Notes: generated from the sequence alone by a model not told the origin. A stretch of DNA of 64,000 nucleotides from Varroa destructor (GCF_002443255.2 NW_019211455.1:42158837-42222836); one strand, 5' to 3'; counted from the first letter of the stretch, positions 1 through 13,744 are shown. Numbers and translations are program-made.

Positions 1-1403
1 TATATAACTACGTTATAATAGTGGAAGGATACTATAGGATATAGTGGATAATAGTGGATATACGTATATTACGAAAGGTAGGCAATCGTTACTCGTTATC
101 GCAAATACAGTAAACAGAAAGTGAGTTCCTTTTTCTTGAACGTAGAATATAGACCGGAAAAACAGGTTTTTTTTTTTTTTTTTTAAAAAAATACGCCCTT
201 TCACGCCGATATGTGCTTCAAATGAAAGAGACTTAAATAACCCAATCGAAGATTAAAAAAAAAACGAAAGTTGAAGGAAGTTATCAAAGCTGATGGCACA
301 ACAGCGGCTGCGGAAGCCCGAAGTTGATCAGAATTTGAGTTTTCGAATGCCTCCGGCGTTCCGTCCGGACTAAACCAGCAAGTCGTCCGTTTCAAGCAAT
401 CACCACTGTTTGTCTGTCTCATTGGGCGCAAATATTGCCCTCTTCTTTTCGAACAAGCGTAACAGGCCATCTCTACACGAGAACAAATCTGTTACAATTT
501 AGCCAACGATAGTAAAGGCCTATCTATCGTTAGCCAGCCAACTTTCCTTCGACTTCATGTTTCAGTCCTTCGTTATCTTTTTTTTCCCCGTAATCGGTTA
601 CGCGAGAGTCGTATCGATTTAATATGTTTCATCCCGTGTTCATTTCATGATGAGTGTAAATGAAGGGAATATATACATTCTATGACTATAATTCCGTGTA
701 GCTCATGTTAAGGCGTACACTACATTTCTGTTCTTGACCATCAGCTACGCCCTATGCGTGACCAAGTTTTAGGAATCAGAGGGTTTTCTCCCCCTAGAAA
801 TCTAGTTGGAGCGGGAATTTATCTGGGGTATTTTGTTACGTACTTGAACCATCGCATCCGTATCTTCGATAGCTTATCTTGCAGGCATTAGAATAACAGG
901 TAATAATAGGTGATGCAGAGCGTTGAAAAGATATTAATAAAAAGTAGAATAAAAAGGAATAATAGGATAATTTTTCAAGTAAGTTGTTCAAGTTAGTTAT
1001 TAAGCTGGGTCGTATAGTTAAACAAATTAGACGAAATAAATATGCTGCCCGCGCTCGTTCATCCACAGAAGCAACATTTGACTTTCTGTTCTAGTTGCAC
1101 TGGTATAATTTTTTATTACTTTTCATCATAAATGCGATTTTGCAGAAACTTAACGGATCTGTAACGATGTTGATACATCTAGCATTAATTTCGAACGCTG
1201 TCCGGGATGAAGCACAAATGCTGAAGACTATCTTGAAAACATGATTAACACGTCTTGTACATCTCGATCTATTCAGTTTATTACGGATAAGATCGAACAG
1301 TGGGCCTGGGATCTTCCTTTAACTCGAACTTTATACACAACGTTGTATTTGGATATAGGATTTGTTTCGAGGAGTTACATACAGTATCATTGTCCATACT
1401 TAC
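1..1403 (-). other. Intron downstream of exon F, running off the window
   Basis: The stretch holds a 17-T run near 168-184, short GGATA-type repeats at 27-63 and the weak candidate exon at 844-877. A minus-strand frame at 201-470 has a protein-like middle section but no matching splice sites, so it is not called. Confidence 0.5.
844..877 (-). CDS. Very weak candidate exon downstream of exon F
   Basis: A pyrimidine-rich stretch ending ctgcaag| and a donor TCAA|GTACGTAA enclose 34 nt. In phase 0 (required after exon F) they read ISYRRYGCDGS and end in phase 1. The acceptor uses AAG rather than CAG and the exon is very short. It is listed only because the next exon of this gene must lie to the left of 1404 and this is the sole candidate I saw with an open frame; the true next exon is more likely beyond position 1. 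Confidence 0.12.
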
Positions 1404-1568
1404 ATGATGATGCGCTCCAACAGAGTGGCATCGATTTGTGTGACGCTTTAAGTGCTCGGTGTGGACGTTCAGTAACGAGATCTTCTTCTCCGAGTCGACG
1501 GTTGCCAGGCGGATCGTGCAGAATTTGTCCAGGTACGTATCATCTATGGTGATGTTTCGGTAGTATGT
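1404..1568 (-). CDS. Internal exon (F): second half of the FnIII domain
   Basis: This 165-nt exon has an excellent acceptor (gtcttattctcgttctag|ACA) and donor (TCAT|GTAAGTATGG). In phase 0 it encodes 55 residues with no stop. It joins exon E in frame. YIIGR followed by TYYRNITIDD and FCTIRLATVDS matches strands E-F-G of an FnIII domain, where a Tyr/Phe-x-[IV]-R-[LV] core is followed by a short turn. It carries sequon NIT. The end is Cys- and His-rich (NRCHSVGAHHH), probably the start of the next linker or domain. Phase is 0-0. The opposite strand has an open frame ending at an apparent donor (CCAG|GTACGT), which I treat as a coincidence because the minus-strand reading has both splice sites, frame continuity and domain sense. 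The gene continues off the left edge of the window. Confidence 0.8.
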
Positions 1569-4500
1569 CTAGAACGAGAATAAGACGCAATTACATATAT
1601 AGTAGTGGGTTTTGTTAGTGAACATAAAAATAGATAAGACCAATAAAGGTATAGCCTGGACATAGCGCTTACACGAGTTCAAGCAGCCATTCACCAATAG
1701 GAGATCATAGTTATACTACTACCGGCTTTACATTTTAGACTAAATGAATAAGTCTATTGCAAGGAACCTACTACAATTGTTTAAGTACGATACACTTCAG
1801 CCATCTATAGAGACTATAGTCACAAACAGTAGGACTAAAAACAGTATCGATGCTACTTGCTTAATGGAACTTGGGGCAACCAACAACAATGTTATTAGAC
1901 ATGTTTTTATTTTCCTACACTATATTCGAGTGTCTATGGCATATTTTCATTGTCTCAGAGTCTGCGCAATAACTTGTTTGATCACTGTCGAAAGCAAGTG
2001 TTCGCCTATTTTTCTCCCTTGTCAGCGGCTGATCTATGTATTTCCACAAGGCATAACGTAGTGCATAGGACTGTCATTTGTTGTTATTTTACGGATGTTA
2101 CAGAATATAAGTATAATTATTTCTACACGTTTTCTTAAACAGGGTTAGGAACGTTTTTTTTCCCCACAGCGTCCTTATCTACGTGAGACAATTCTTCTCT
2201 ATGCTCCTTAATGCGGGAGATTTCGTCCTAGCAAATAACTGCTGATGGAAATCTTGCAGTTGCGTTCAGGCCCAGCGCGTTTCCTTCTCTCGGTGTGTGT
2301 TAAATATGTGAAGACAAGTTGCCCCTGACATTGGCGTTCTGCAACGGCACTTTCAAGGATGCTGGACAAGGAGAAACGATTATTTGATCTGTGGCAAGGG
2401 AGGGGCCATTCGGTGTCAGAAGCCTGCTAGGATTTTAGAGATAGCCCCGTTGTAGCTCAAAAGGTAACGTATCTTAGGGACATCTTGAGGCCTAGATTCG
2501 AACCCGGGTATAGACAGGCATCGTTTCGTGCCGAAAGCCGGCCGTCTGTCCGATGAAATGCCTAACGGCTATGTAAGACATAAAACTCGAAACATAAAGG
2601 ATCTTTGAGGTAGGCCTGCTTTTCGCCACCGAGCTCTCTCTATTTTTTCTCACGTCTCGATATTCGTAAGACAAAATTATTTGTTTGCCAAACATAGATG
2701 CCGGATCGTCAACAACCGTTGGCGGCTGAGAAACTCGCTGAAGATTGAAATGCCACCCGCGTCTGCCCTGCCGTCAACTTTTCATGACGCCGCGTTTCAT
2801 AACAGCTCTATGAATGTGAACTGCACGTGACACAGACACATATGATGATGCATAAAAGCAAACATATGTTAGACTCAATCCTACAAGATAAGCCAAGAAC
2901 GAATCCGCGCGAAAGGAGACTGTAGAAAATCTAAGCTCGAGCTGAAGATAGTCTGTGTCGTGATTGAAGAGAATAATATGTTTTAAAATATACACAGGTG
3001 GAGGAAGTACACGATGAGGGGTTCGATGCTACTAGTTATAGCTCCATTCCATACGTCCCATTATATATACGTGCGGATGTATGTTGTCATAATAAAATCA
3101 TAGGGGAATACGGAACTCATGGTTAATGGACAACTACCACATGCATAGAGGTGTGCGGATCCATATGAACATTTACACGAACGAATGAGCGGCCATTTAC
3201 TTTTAGACGGAAAATGGCTTTGCTTGGTAAACTAGACTAGTAAGTGAATGAGGAGCAATTTTTTGTTTCAATCATGGTACACCCAGTAATTGCTTGCATG
3301 CAGACAAGTGGTTGAAATCACCTGCTTTCAGGTTTAGTATCGAGGACTTATTTTTATTAAAAACATAACCGGTTTAGGAAAAGCTATTTAAACATAGGTC
3401 AAGTCGACAAGGTCGTCACTTCAAATTGTGATGCTACGCGAACCTTGATATTTAGTAATTCATTCATAGAATTTTTTAGTTTAATTTTTCCGATATTGTC
3501 AATCTTTGTAAATGCAGGAAATAGTGTCCGCAAGGATCTCTTGCCAGGCAAAAAAAAATCGGGCAAAAATTGACATACATATTACTAAGCGAAATTATCT
3601 GTTCACAATGAAATTCGCGTGACGACATCGTCTCGAACACGAAAAATGAGTGCCCGTATCGGCCTTTTTACGGAAGGTCGAGAACCCCGTCCTATTTCTA
3701 CTTTCTGCTAAGCGATGCGGGTGTGTGCAACTTAAATTGACTCGACTTCTTGGCTATTTGGAATTTTTATTGCTTCGTGTCTATAGCTTGCTAAGCCTGC
3801 CAAAAGTTGACCGAGACCAGGGACATTTCAGGCCACTACAGGCTACTGCTATGAGCATTTGACCTTCATCGTCATTTTTCTCACTACTGCTACTGCCACG
3901 GCGCCATTCTCTTTCTCCGGTGCTGTTTCATATCTTAACGTTTTGGCATCACGCCAGGCTGTATCTGCGGCAGTCCTGAAGACACTGCTTTCGTTTATAC
4001 TCCAGACACACTAAGTGCAAGACACATAGGGGAAGGCTTACAAGTCTTGGCCAAAGTTTTGCCCCATTGCTGTCATGAACCAAAAATCCAGTCGCGTTGT
4101 TATTTTGTAGCTGGCGCGCCCTGGGTCGGGCACTCAGGTTGTTATTTTGACATTGCGACTTAGCGTGTCTGACCCATTTCGGGGTTTTTTATGGTCCAAA
4201 GAGTGAGTCAACGCTTCACTAAGCAAAGCTGAAAATCGGTAGCTATACCTTCCAGTACCCTTTTTACTGTTGTTTCTCTAGCATAAGGAGCAATCGTGGT
4301 AGTCGCAAACGCAGTAAGATCGCCTCTGTTGCCGCTATGTGACAGAAGCGGACCTTGGGGGTTGTCAAGCTAGACTAGGTTAAACCGAGTTGCTGGGAGT
4401 CCACGTGGGGGAAAAGGGTGGCGCCGGGGACAGCATAGGGGTAGTTGGTAGAGTAATCAGCCAGAAATGACGACGAAGCGAAGCGAAGCACATATCATCG

Positions 4501-7500
4501 CCTTTGAAATGGATATATTTCACATAGATGAATGTTCCTTCCGCACTCCACGTCAAGAGTCACGAGTTACGCGCTATGGCAGAAGTGGCAATGCCATTAG
4601 CAGCAGACGATGTCTCAGAAAAACCAACTGCAAGGCACTTTTTTACGGTGTACGACATCTTTGCTTCTACGATGCCACTGTTGACGCAGCCGCGACTAGG
4701 ATCAGTGCCAGAGTTCATGTTACTACTACCAAGCGCTACTACAGAATAAGAAAAACAAATCCGTGGAGCTTTCGGCGTGGCCAGACGATGCAGTGGAAGC
4801 ATTTTTAGGACCGTTAGCCTTCAAATTTTATCGGTTCAGCCTCCATACCTTGATCATCACCGTCGTCGGATTCGAGCGAAACGGCCGAAAACGGCAGAGT
4901 CCGATATTATTAAACTTCAAGATCAGCTTCAACTCGAATTTCGATATAATAGAGCTGCCGCGCGGCGAAGAAATGGACGCGCAATGACGATTGGATAGAA
5001 TAAGCGGGCTAGCAAAGAGAGGGCAATTCTGCCCTTATTATTGTTGGCTTTAATGTTGTTGATGGGGTTGATGAAGTTTATGTTATTTGTAGTACTGGTG
5101 TTATTATTGTGTTTGTTGGGAACGACTAGCTGCATGATGATATAGTCACTCCTAGGAAGTGCTTGTACTCTTTCTGTTGGTGCCAATTTTCCAGCAGTAT
5201 GCTTGTGCCGCTTGCTTAGAAAAAGAGCTACGATATGAGAAATAACACTTAAAAGCCACATCTCAACTCTAACAAAACTCACGCAAGAGATTAAAATTAG
5301 CTAGATGAGGATTATCAACATCCCTAGGTTTGCCCCTGGGTGGACTGCTAAGCAGTTTTTCGCTACTGCGCATTGACTCCGCCCTCAGTGACGAAATTGA
5401 CTCACGACATCATTACGAGCTTTATAAAGTTAACTGCGTATATAACACTTTATGAACAAGTATGGCGCGGTCCAGCAAAGATAATGATTTTAAGCAAATT
5501 ATTATGCTTTCCACCTCATGAGATCAATCATTCTGGAATTAAATTTTCTCAGGAGAGGAAGTGCCGAAAGAGCGCAGGGTAAAAAAGCGAATCTTTGCTG
5601 TCGTTCAAAAGCTGGGAGGTGCCTTTTATTGTTCGCCATCGCCAAGTCCTTAACGAAGCCTGGTCACCAGGCGGTAGCCAGACAACATACAGAGGGTTCT
5701 TTCGCTCAAAGAAGCGATTCAGCTCAAGGTCTCTTTTAGGGTCCAACGATGCCATCGAAGCGACTACCTGATCATAGAATTCTACAAATTTTCCCTGAGC
5801 TTTAATCTTCCAGCTGTCTGTTCATAGACCGGAAGACCAAGCGGTGGGTGGATATATAATTACAATATATATAATGACGTTAGCAAAACTATTTATTGCT
5901 AATTGTCATGATAAGTTGTAAGTCTACATAGACTATACGATGTTACACCTGCAATAGTTAAGAGGCCAGGCTGGCGTTTTTCCTAAGGGACGTCAGGCAC
6001 CTCGTATGGTTACAAGAAATGTGCTGTGCCATTTGCAGATGAAGCTTTCCAACGCTGCCAGAAGTACTATACTGAAGGCGTGGTTCCGAAAACCTCTTTT
6101 TCCGGTATGAATATCCAGAGACGTTAAAAATGAAAATAAAATGCTACAAAACAAGTACTTGGAAATCAAGTATTAATACGAGACGAACGTGTCGATCCTA
6201 ACCAACATTAACGTTATCAACGGGCACTGTCGAGCATAGAGCAGGTGATGATGGGCATCACCTATTAATTTTTGACGTCTTTCGCTATCACAAGTCTCTG
6301 GAATCACCTCTTTGGCTTAGAATTAAAGGCCTAACTCTACTAGAAAATCTAGCCGGAGTGGATCCTTATCAGGGGCTTAGTCCAACAGATAAAGCCCCAT
6401 CGATCCAGCCCATGTATGCTCGTGGGTCGTGACACTATGCAATTACTGGCTTATCGCCAAGTGGCAAATGTGCTTTAAGCTTAAAAGAAAGTTGCGGTTG
6501 TAAATGATTGAAGAGAATTTTATAGCTAAAAAGAAACTACGCTTTCAAGCCTTTAGAACTTTTACGATTACGAAGCTGGATCCGCCAAGTTGAGCCAAAC
6601 AACTTTATCATTATTTAAAGCTATACTTTTCTATACACATAGTCCCAGTGATGGCCCCCACATGCTCATCAGCTGCATCAATATAGCAAAGGTATAGTTG
6701 TACATACACTCATCCATATAAATAATCTGCCCATGGTTGTGCTTTACTTACGCGGGTTTTAATGTAATTAGCATTGTTTCGGTTCAAATCAAATTGTAGC
6801 TTTCCATACGATATGATTACATGCCAATTACCAATACGTTATACAGTACAATGTGGCATTAAACTTATTTCTACAGTCAAGCACGCGGTAGTACCCCTAA
6901 AATCTAACCCGTCGTAGCTTCTTATTTAATTAGGCATCGCAACTGTTACGGCCAATCGTCGTTGCCAGACAAATAGTCAGTGGAAAATGATGTGCGAGCC
7001 GTGAGTGAGTGACAAACGCCTGGAAATTTCGGTTTAGCTGAGAGAAGCTCGCTGCATACCCGTCAGCATTCGAACCGCCTGCTATAGAAAGAGGGTAACC
7101 GACGCGATTGGTGTTCTTTACCTACCTAACTACTCGGCGGCGTATTGCTGAATGGCTGTGTGACGCTGGCGTCTGCGAAGGGAGGAAGATATAATGCACC
7201 GGATGACGAAGACCGGACATTGCGGAAAGACGATGTCAGCTGATGCTACCAGTTGCAAACATGGCCTCTGTCTAAACCAACAGCACAGCCCCTTATAGAA
7301 TGGCGACTGTTCACAAATTCGCAGCTGTGCTCGTTTCGTTCATTTTGGAGCGGGGGAAGAAGAGCAGTCTCGACATGGCGTATTTCGTACAGGAGTATGA
7401 TCAGTAAATAGCATGCCCCTGGTTTAGAACTATTGGCCTTATAAAGTTTGTTGTTTTTCGTGATCCAGAGTCAGGCGTGTTGAAGTATGGCTAGTAGGAT

Positions 7501-8830
7501 CAAATGTTGGCCTGAACTTCTTTGTTAAACTGTGCTTTTTACATATTGTCGATAACAGGTTTGTACAATTGAAAAAAATGACTGTATCTAGCATTCTGCA
7601 TGGTCACTGAATATAGGTAAAAAGCTATAGATTATTCAGCTCTAAATGACCCGAAAGCGACTTACGAAGCTATAGATGTAACGAGGTAAGTGCTGAGTTT
7701 TCGCTAATCGATGACAGATAGAAACCCTATCAATGGCAGCGATTGTTCTTCCCACCGAACTTCTATAGCCTTTTATTACTCATTTTCCAGTAGCTGAACC
7801 CTCTTTCTTTCTTTTGTTCCAAATTCTTATCAAATCTCTCGGCATCTAATTAAATATTTTCCCTTTACTCCTCTCTTTTTTTTCTCTTTTGTAGGTTGAG
7901 AACAGATCTCCACCGACACCCAACAGCGTAGACAGACCAAGATTGTTATATGGAAAAATTTCTATGCAAATCGGAAAAAAAAACATTCGAAAAGCGACTA
8001 CATGGCAAAGAAGCGCGGTCTATCTTTAATGCTCGATTGCGGTAATGCCTCAGGAGTAGTAGCTTCACAGCCGGAACACCTCTAATTAACGTTGTATCCA
8101 TATATATATATGTTTGGCCGGACTGGAGGAAGGGCCTCTTTTTGTGCCACTCTTAGCATAAAGTATGAGGAAAAGAGTTCGAGTGGGAATTTCTACAGGC
8201 CTGGAAAAGATCGATCGAGGCGAGGTCTGTACACGACTGTAGGTTTGAGAAAAAAAATCGATTAGGTGTTTACACTTTGCGGCTAGAAGGCGAATAAGGC
8301 CCACGAGAAGGCGGGATGAAAGAACTAGGTAATCCTGCAGATAGGACCGAATAATGAATACATTTCTGTGCAATTGACACAGTTACCTTAGATTGCAGTT
8401 GAATGCAAACGTAGTGAATCATGCAATTAAGCGAGACTTTATAGCAATACTCGAGCATGAAAGCTCGAAATGTCTACTTCATTTTAACATCCGGGCGTGG
8501 GTACAATGAAGGCTTACTCTTTCTCATTTGTTCTGTATTACCAGTCGACGGTTCTAAGTGAAATACCTTTAACCAAGAAAGATGCTTTTTTTTTTGATAA
8601 AAGTTGAACACCTGTCCTGATTTCATCGCATTTTATGATAGCTATAGTATTGGTAATTTTAAAATGCGTATATGATATAGTCGCATACAAAACGTCTACA
8701 AGTAGTACATAACACACTACTATGTAAAAACTTAACGTGATACCAGGATTCTATGCTAAGAGTCTTTAACAAAAAAAAAAAGTAAATACGTAAAAAAAAC
8801 ACACTAATTTTTAATGCGCGAATCACTCAC
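1569..8830 (-). other. Intron between exons E and F
   Basis: About 7.3 kb, splitting an FnIII domain after YIIGR. It contains a degenerate tRNA-like segment at 2447-2515 that may be an old SINE head, and otherwise no structure I can support. The domain reads continuously across the junction, so no missing exon is needed. Confidence 0.7.
2447..2515 (+). repeat. Degenerate tRNA-like segment, possible SINE head
   Basis: An A-box-like stretch (tagctcaaaagg) and, about 40 nt on, a B-box-like stretch (agattcgaaccc) have the spacing of an RNA polymerase III internal promoter. The acceptor, D and T stems do not pair, so this is not a working tRNA. Such remnants are typical of old tRNA-derived SINEs. 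It lies in the E-F intron. Confidence 0.35.
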
Positions 8831-9091
8831 CCGGCCAATAATGTAGAGGTTCTGCGGATCCACCAGCGACGTATCATTCAAGCTAAGGTTCGTGCCTACC
8901 ACCAATATGACCCCACTGAGCTGGGCATCCGGCCTATAATCCCATTCTATGTTTGTTGTATTCTCCTCGAGATCGTACTGATACTTGACGTCTTCAACGA
9001 CCTCTTGTGTTTCCAGCGGGCCGACAGGATGGTTATCATCCAGCTCGTTGTCGCTTTCATGAAAGCGGCACGAGGTCTGGCAACCCTCAAG
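8831..9091 (-). CDS. Internal exon (E): end of Cys box, acidic linker, first half of an FnIII domain
   Basis: The exon ends at a consensus donor (GCCGG|GTGAGTGA) and is open in phase 0 for 87 residues. Residues 1-10 (LEGCQTSCRF) finish the Cys box. An acidic linker (HESDNELDDNH) follows, then strands A to about D of a fibronectin type III fold: VKYQYDLEEN, the strand-B Trp in IEW, LSGVILVV for strand C, then LVDPQNLYIIGR at the boundary. N-glycosylation sequons NTT, NLS and NDT show it is extracellular. The left (acceptor) boundary is less certain: ctag| (used here) keeps the C-x3-C-x3-C pattern, while ccag| would start at 9076 in the same phase. Both lack a strong pyrimidine tract. In anosmin a WAP domain would sit after the Cys box; here it does not. 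Confidence 0.82.
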
Positions 9092-10102
9092 CTAGCCATG
9101 GTCCAACCGCGAGATCCATCCAACATCCGTGCCATGCCCAACCAAATAACGACGTGTGCCCAAACGCATGACATGTAACGTGACCATGAACCGGGATACG
9201 CGACTCCGACGAGTGATCGCGGCCAGTGACATTAAGATTTATGCCCAGACCGGACAGAATCCAACACAACCGCCGTTCACGAAGTCATATTAAGGGTCGA
9301 CAACAACGACGACGAAGGCGAGAAGATGATAGCGGCCGATTTAGATGGTGGGGCCAGATGAAACGACGAGACCGTCATTTGCGATGGTCGCAGCAGAATC
9401 GAAAAAGCACCGTCGAACGAAGTAATGTTACGACACGAGTAACCGCATTCCCGAAGTCAGTCGTCGACAGTGAAGGAACGATACCGAAAACGCAGAAAAA
9501 AAGAATACAGAAAGCAAACGTCAGTTAGATAGAGGAAAAGGCTAACAAAACAAGAAAAACGTTGTCCTTTAACCAACTTAGTGAACTGACGATTTATAGA
9601 GGAAAATACGAAAGGCACTAGAACAATCAGAGGAATACGTCACAGCGATGCCTCATTGCGATCTCAAGCAGCGGTGACAAGTTGTTGCGCTTCAGTGGAA
9701 CCGGCCGCGGTATCGACTTTGGCCTTCACAAAGTCGCATGGCATTTTCATAACGGGAGGGCTCGTGATAGATACAACAGAAACTAGCAGAATCAGTACTA
9801 AGAATGTCAGCGGTGGTCCGTGAGCGAACGCGATTTCAATTTATCTAGGAAAATGGCAAAAGATATTCGATAGTTTGAAAGGCTATGCGACAGTCTGAGA
9901 GTTTTCGTTTTACAACTGCTTAAATAGCAAAAAAAAAAAAAAAAATATAAGATCCATAAGAGTAAAGAAATTGCCAAACATCTTCGAACTACCAAGTAAG
10001 CTTGTAAAACTTAAAACGACTTTCGTCGAACCAAAAAGGGTTGTCACACACCAGTAATAGTATATGACTTATTTGCTATACAGAGTGTTCAATGCCACTA
10101 GC

Positions 10103-10148
10103 GTGCAATGCTAATTATGGCAGAGTCATAATTAGCATAGCATTGCAC
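10103..10148 (+). repeat. Inverted repeat, 17-bp stem with a 3-nt bulge
   Basis: The left arm gtgcaatgctaattatg is matched by its reverse complement on the right, interrupted by an extra TAG, around a loop of about 7 nt. It lies in the D-E intron. The stem is too short for an ordinary microRNA precursor. Confidence 0.7.
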
Positions 10149-13100
10149 AAAAGGAAGATCGACTCGTCACTGACAGCGAAGTTGTGGGGTTGAAAAGGAA
10201 AGAAGAAGTGCGTTACCGTCCTCAGCTGAATATGGGGAATGAGCTTCGAATTATCGCTATCGTTGTCACTGAGAACCTTGGCTAATTAAAGGACGCTCTC
10301 TGTTCGCTCACGGTCATAGATAGTGACAACAACCTTCGTAGGACTGGAAAGAGCTATAATCATAGTGAATGAACTAGCATTAGATAGATATATTTTCGTA
10401 ACTTAGCCAGTACGTAGATCGAAGTAAACTAACATCTGCTAGGTGCATAGATTACGTAATAAAAACTATCTTATTGTGAAAAATGTAAGTTGTATCGGTA
10501 ATAATTAATATGATACTCAACCGTCGAAACGTACAATTCCTTGACGGCATTATATAACTATAATATTATCAGACTCTTCACTGTCGCATACAAATGATGT
10601 ATGCATTTGGTCACGACCATATAAAGAATCAATACCATACATATATAATTAACTTTAGAGAATCTATTCTATAATACAGCGGGTCTCTCATTATCCTTAT
10701 ACCAGGCGGACACAGTTTATTTTGTGCCATAACGAGTGACCATATATCCTTTGGTGTTGACCTCAGCGGGGGGACAATTTCAATTGTTAAGCTAACACAG
10801 TGGTGACCGGGTAACGGGTAAATCGAGGCCAGCGAAAAAATTATTGCTGTACTGTATAGACATGAGGACCGATTGGCCTATACTGATTACCTCTGACTAC
10901 TGCCATCGGCTAGCGAATTAGTTTAGGAGACCTTTAATGGCGTCTGAGGATTCGAAGAGCTTTACCTCGAGCGATATCTGGTCGTAGTCGGCCTGATTTG
11001 GCTTGCCGTGCATAATAATACAGGCTGTGCTGAAAAGTGCTATAGGTAGAGCCACGACGGAAAAGCGCCGACGGCTGCAGGCGATGTGATGCCACTAGCG
11101 TTTGACTTGGCAGAACTCCAGCTGGCCAGGCTCGCTTAGTCGATAAGGATCAAGCCGATGGAGGGAGGGAAGGACCAGCCAGTGTCTACTGGCACAATGC
11201 CACCTCATCTTCCATCGTTTCCCTTTGGTCCTGTTCTCCTTAGGCTCGAAGGAAGAACAAGACGGTCCAACCTGACTCAGCGCAGCAGAAACATAACGCG
11301 GGGGGTTCGACTAGGTCCGACTCTCTAGTCAAGGCCTGCGTCTGGAGTCTTGGAGGCGCTCGGGCTTGTTCCCATCTATCCCGCTGCAGCTTTTTTGTAC
11401 TGACATTTGCTCTTCTACCCAGACTGAATAAGCGATGAGTCCTTGATTTTTGGCGTCGAGTACGAGCTCTTGAAAGCCAGTCGAAAAGAGACTCTGAATT
11501 TTCCTCGATTACGAGTAATGGGGCTACCCTGTCAGCAGACTCGCTGCGCTCCTTCCAATTCAGTCTTCGGTCCCCTCTAAGGTTTTTAGTTCATACCACG
11601 TGAGTGACCAGCGCTTGGTGTTGTTACCAATTAAGCTGTATTTTTTACAGTGACATACAAAAAACAGTCAGAGCTATAAATAGGGAACATACGAGTCACG
11701 TCAGCTTGCTTTCTACAGAGAAACGTGTAATGGTGCCGTCTCTAAAATGACATACATCGGGTGGGAAACTGGAGGAGCAACATATGAAATCAAATAAAAA
11801 GAACCGGGTATTGATAGACTACACCCTATATAATGAAAAGTGTATTGAGACCGTTACAGAGAAATTCTGTTAACCGTAGACGAGTATAAAACACAGATTT
11901 TCTTTATGGGACACAGACATTCGAAACGACAAGGAAAAACATTCGGAATCGAAGATTCATTGATTTGTCAGAAAATTCTAGAAGACATAGCAAGTAGCGA
12001 ATATGTACACACAGGCAACATATTCGCAAAAAAAAAAATATTTTTTTATAGTTAGACGTTCCCTTTCAGTATGCATATATTTGCATTATTTCAGAGCTCC
12101 TCTACTTGTAACATAAAACTTTCTTTACGCCTGTTCAAATGTTTCTAGTGTGACATTTTTTCCGGGTAGTTGAAACAGTAGTTCCGGGAGGTCAAGGGGT
12201 ATTTGATAAGTAAAGACGTGTCGAAGTATATTAGACAAATAGTACGAGCAATAGCATAAATCTCATGTCCATCAAAGGTAGCTTCAGCAAACGACTCTAG
12301 AGTAGTACGGTAACACTTTTAGTAGAAACAGAACCAGAAAGTGCTCGTTGAGGGTGTACACTTATTTTTGCTTGATATATCTATGCACATATTGGGTAGT
12401 CTAGGTCCGAAGCCGAGCATGGACATATCTTGTTTTTCCTAAGAGGGGGGTCGTCCTGACGTACGTATTACAAAGCAGTAGTTTGCTTGATTATGCTCCA
12501 TACTTCACTCGGTTGTCACAGTAATACTGGCAATACGAGTTGCATACATTAAACAACGATTTGTTTTTATGGCTTTATAATAAGATATAATAAATAAATC
12601 GATGTTCACATACTGAATAGTTATAGTTAATTATATGCTTCGTCATTTGCACATTGTGACTATGTTGCAATTTTTGCTTAACTTTCCCTTTGCACTTTGT
12701 TTATTTTTCTTCCCTTTGATCTTTCGCATCCGTTCCATAAAGCTAAACTCAAGGCCGGTTTTTGTCCATTCAGGCAGGCCCAAGCACTTTATTTGCTTTT
12801 TTTTATATTCAGTCTAGAACCAAATGTAACCTGGCTCCGCCGTCAGTCTCGCAGAATTTTAGAATCAATATGAAATGAACTACAAAGGCAGGGGGCTACT
12901 TCGATGCACCAGTTACCTTGGTTACCAACTTAATGATTGGCACCGTGCTTGCGGTCACGTTACTGATTCTTCGCTATGATAACATATAGAAAAATATGAC
13001 GCCCCTATATATTGATGCCCGGGCAAACTTGCCCATACACCTGTGAATCTCCACACCCATAGCAAAGATACGAAAATCACTTGGAACATCCTAGAATACG

Positions 13101-13469
13101 CGCGCTGGGTGTATTGCGTCCGCCTCGCGCGTAGTTAAGATGTCGGTCCTAGGCAACGAATCGTTGGGAGTGGTGGAGAATGCGAGCCTGACCCACTGAG
13201 TTGGCATTGCGGTTTGAACATGTTGCAACCAACGTGACGCTATTAGGCAGAGGAAAGTATAGGCTGTAACTGCACAAAAATTTTCTAACACCTCGACGAA
13301 AGGTCAGGGAGCCTACGTGAGCAAAGAGTTCAGAATGGGAACAAATCAATGTAGACGGGTGGATTGTATTTTCGAATACGGAATAATTAATCTGACAATT
13401 AATGATTTTGAATATAATGGTACAGGATAGCGATATAATAGGGTAGAATAATCGTTGAATTGAAATTCG

Positions 13470-13498
13470 GGCCCATAACCTTAAAGTGGTTATGGGCC
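13470..13498 (+). repeat. Perfect 11-bp inverted repeat
   Basis: The arms ggcccataacc and ggttatgggcc enclose a 7-nt loop. It lies about 250 nt past the donor of exon D inside the intron. Confidence 0.8.
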
Positions 13499-13744
13499 AA
13501 TAAGCGGATCGCAACACAAGCCCTAGTCAACTATCCATAATAACTACGACGTTGGACCATCTTATTGGTGCAATTAGTACGGTTTACTACGGGAGTACAT
13601 AACACATAGAAGCTTCAATAAAATCTAGCTTGATTTGTAATATGGCTGGCATGACCCAACCATCGATATCTTATCCAAACTGTTTTTGACTCTATTAATG
13701 CATACTATTTTATTTAACGGAAATTACCTTAGGTCTATACTTAC

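Larger units (their letters stand above)
9092..13744 (-). other. Intron between exons D and E
   Basis: About 4.7 kb. It holds a 17-A run near 9929-9945 and two inverted repeats (10103-10148 and 13470-13498). The C-x3-C-x3-C pattern formed by joining D to E suggests no exon is missing. I see no other gene in it. Confidence 0.7.

Noticed and set aside
201..470. Minus-strand frame with a protein-like middle (SGDCLKRTTCWFSPDG)
   Set aside because: No usable donor or acceptor around the protein-like part, so it cannot be tied to the gene.
1241..1552. Plus-strand frame ending near a CCAG|GTACGT donor-like site
   Set aside because: The opposite strand at the same place has both splice sites, the correct phase and FnIII sense (exon F), so this is a shadow.
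2447..2515. Functional tRNA gene
   Set aside because: Box words are present but acceptor, D and T stems do not pair.
10315..10346. 32-nt minus-strand segment with a good acceptor
   Set aside because: Length is not a multiple of three and would shift the frame between exons D and E; the Cys spacing is complete without it.
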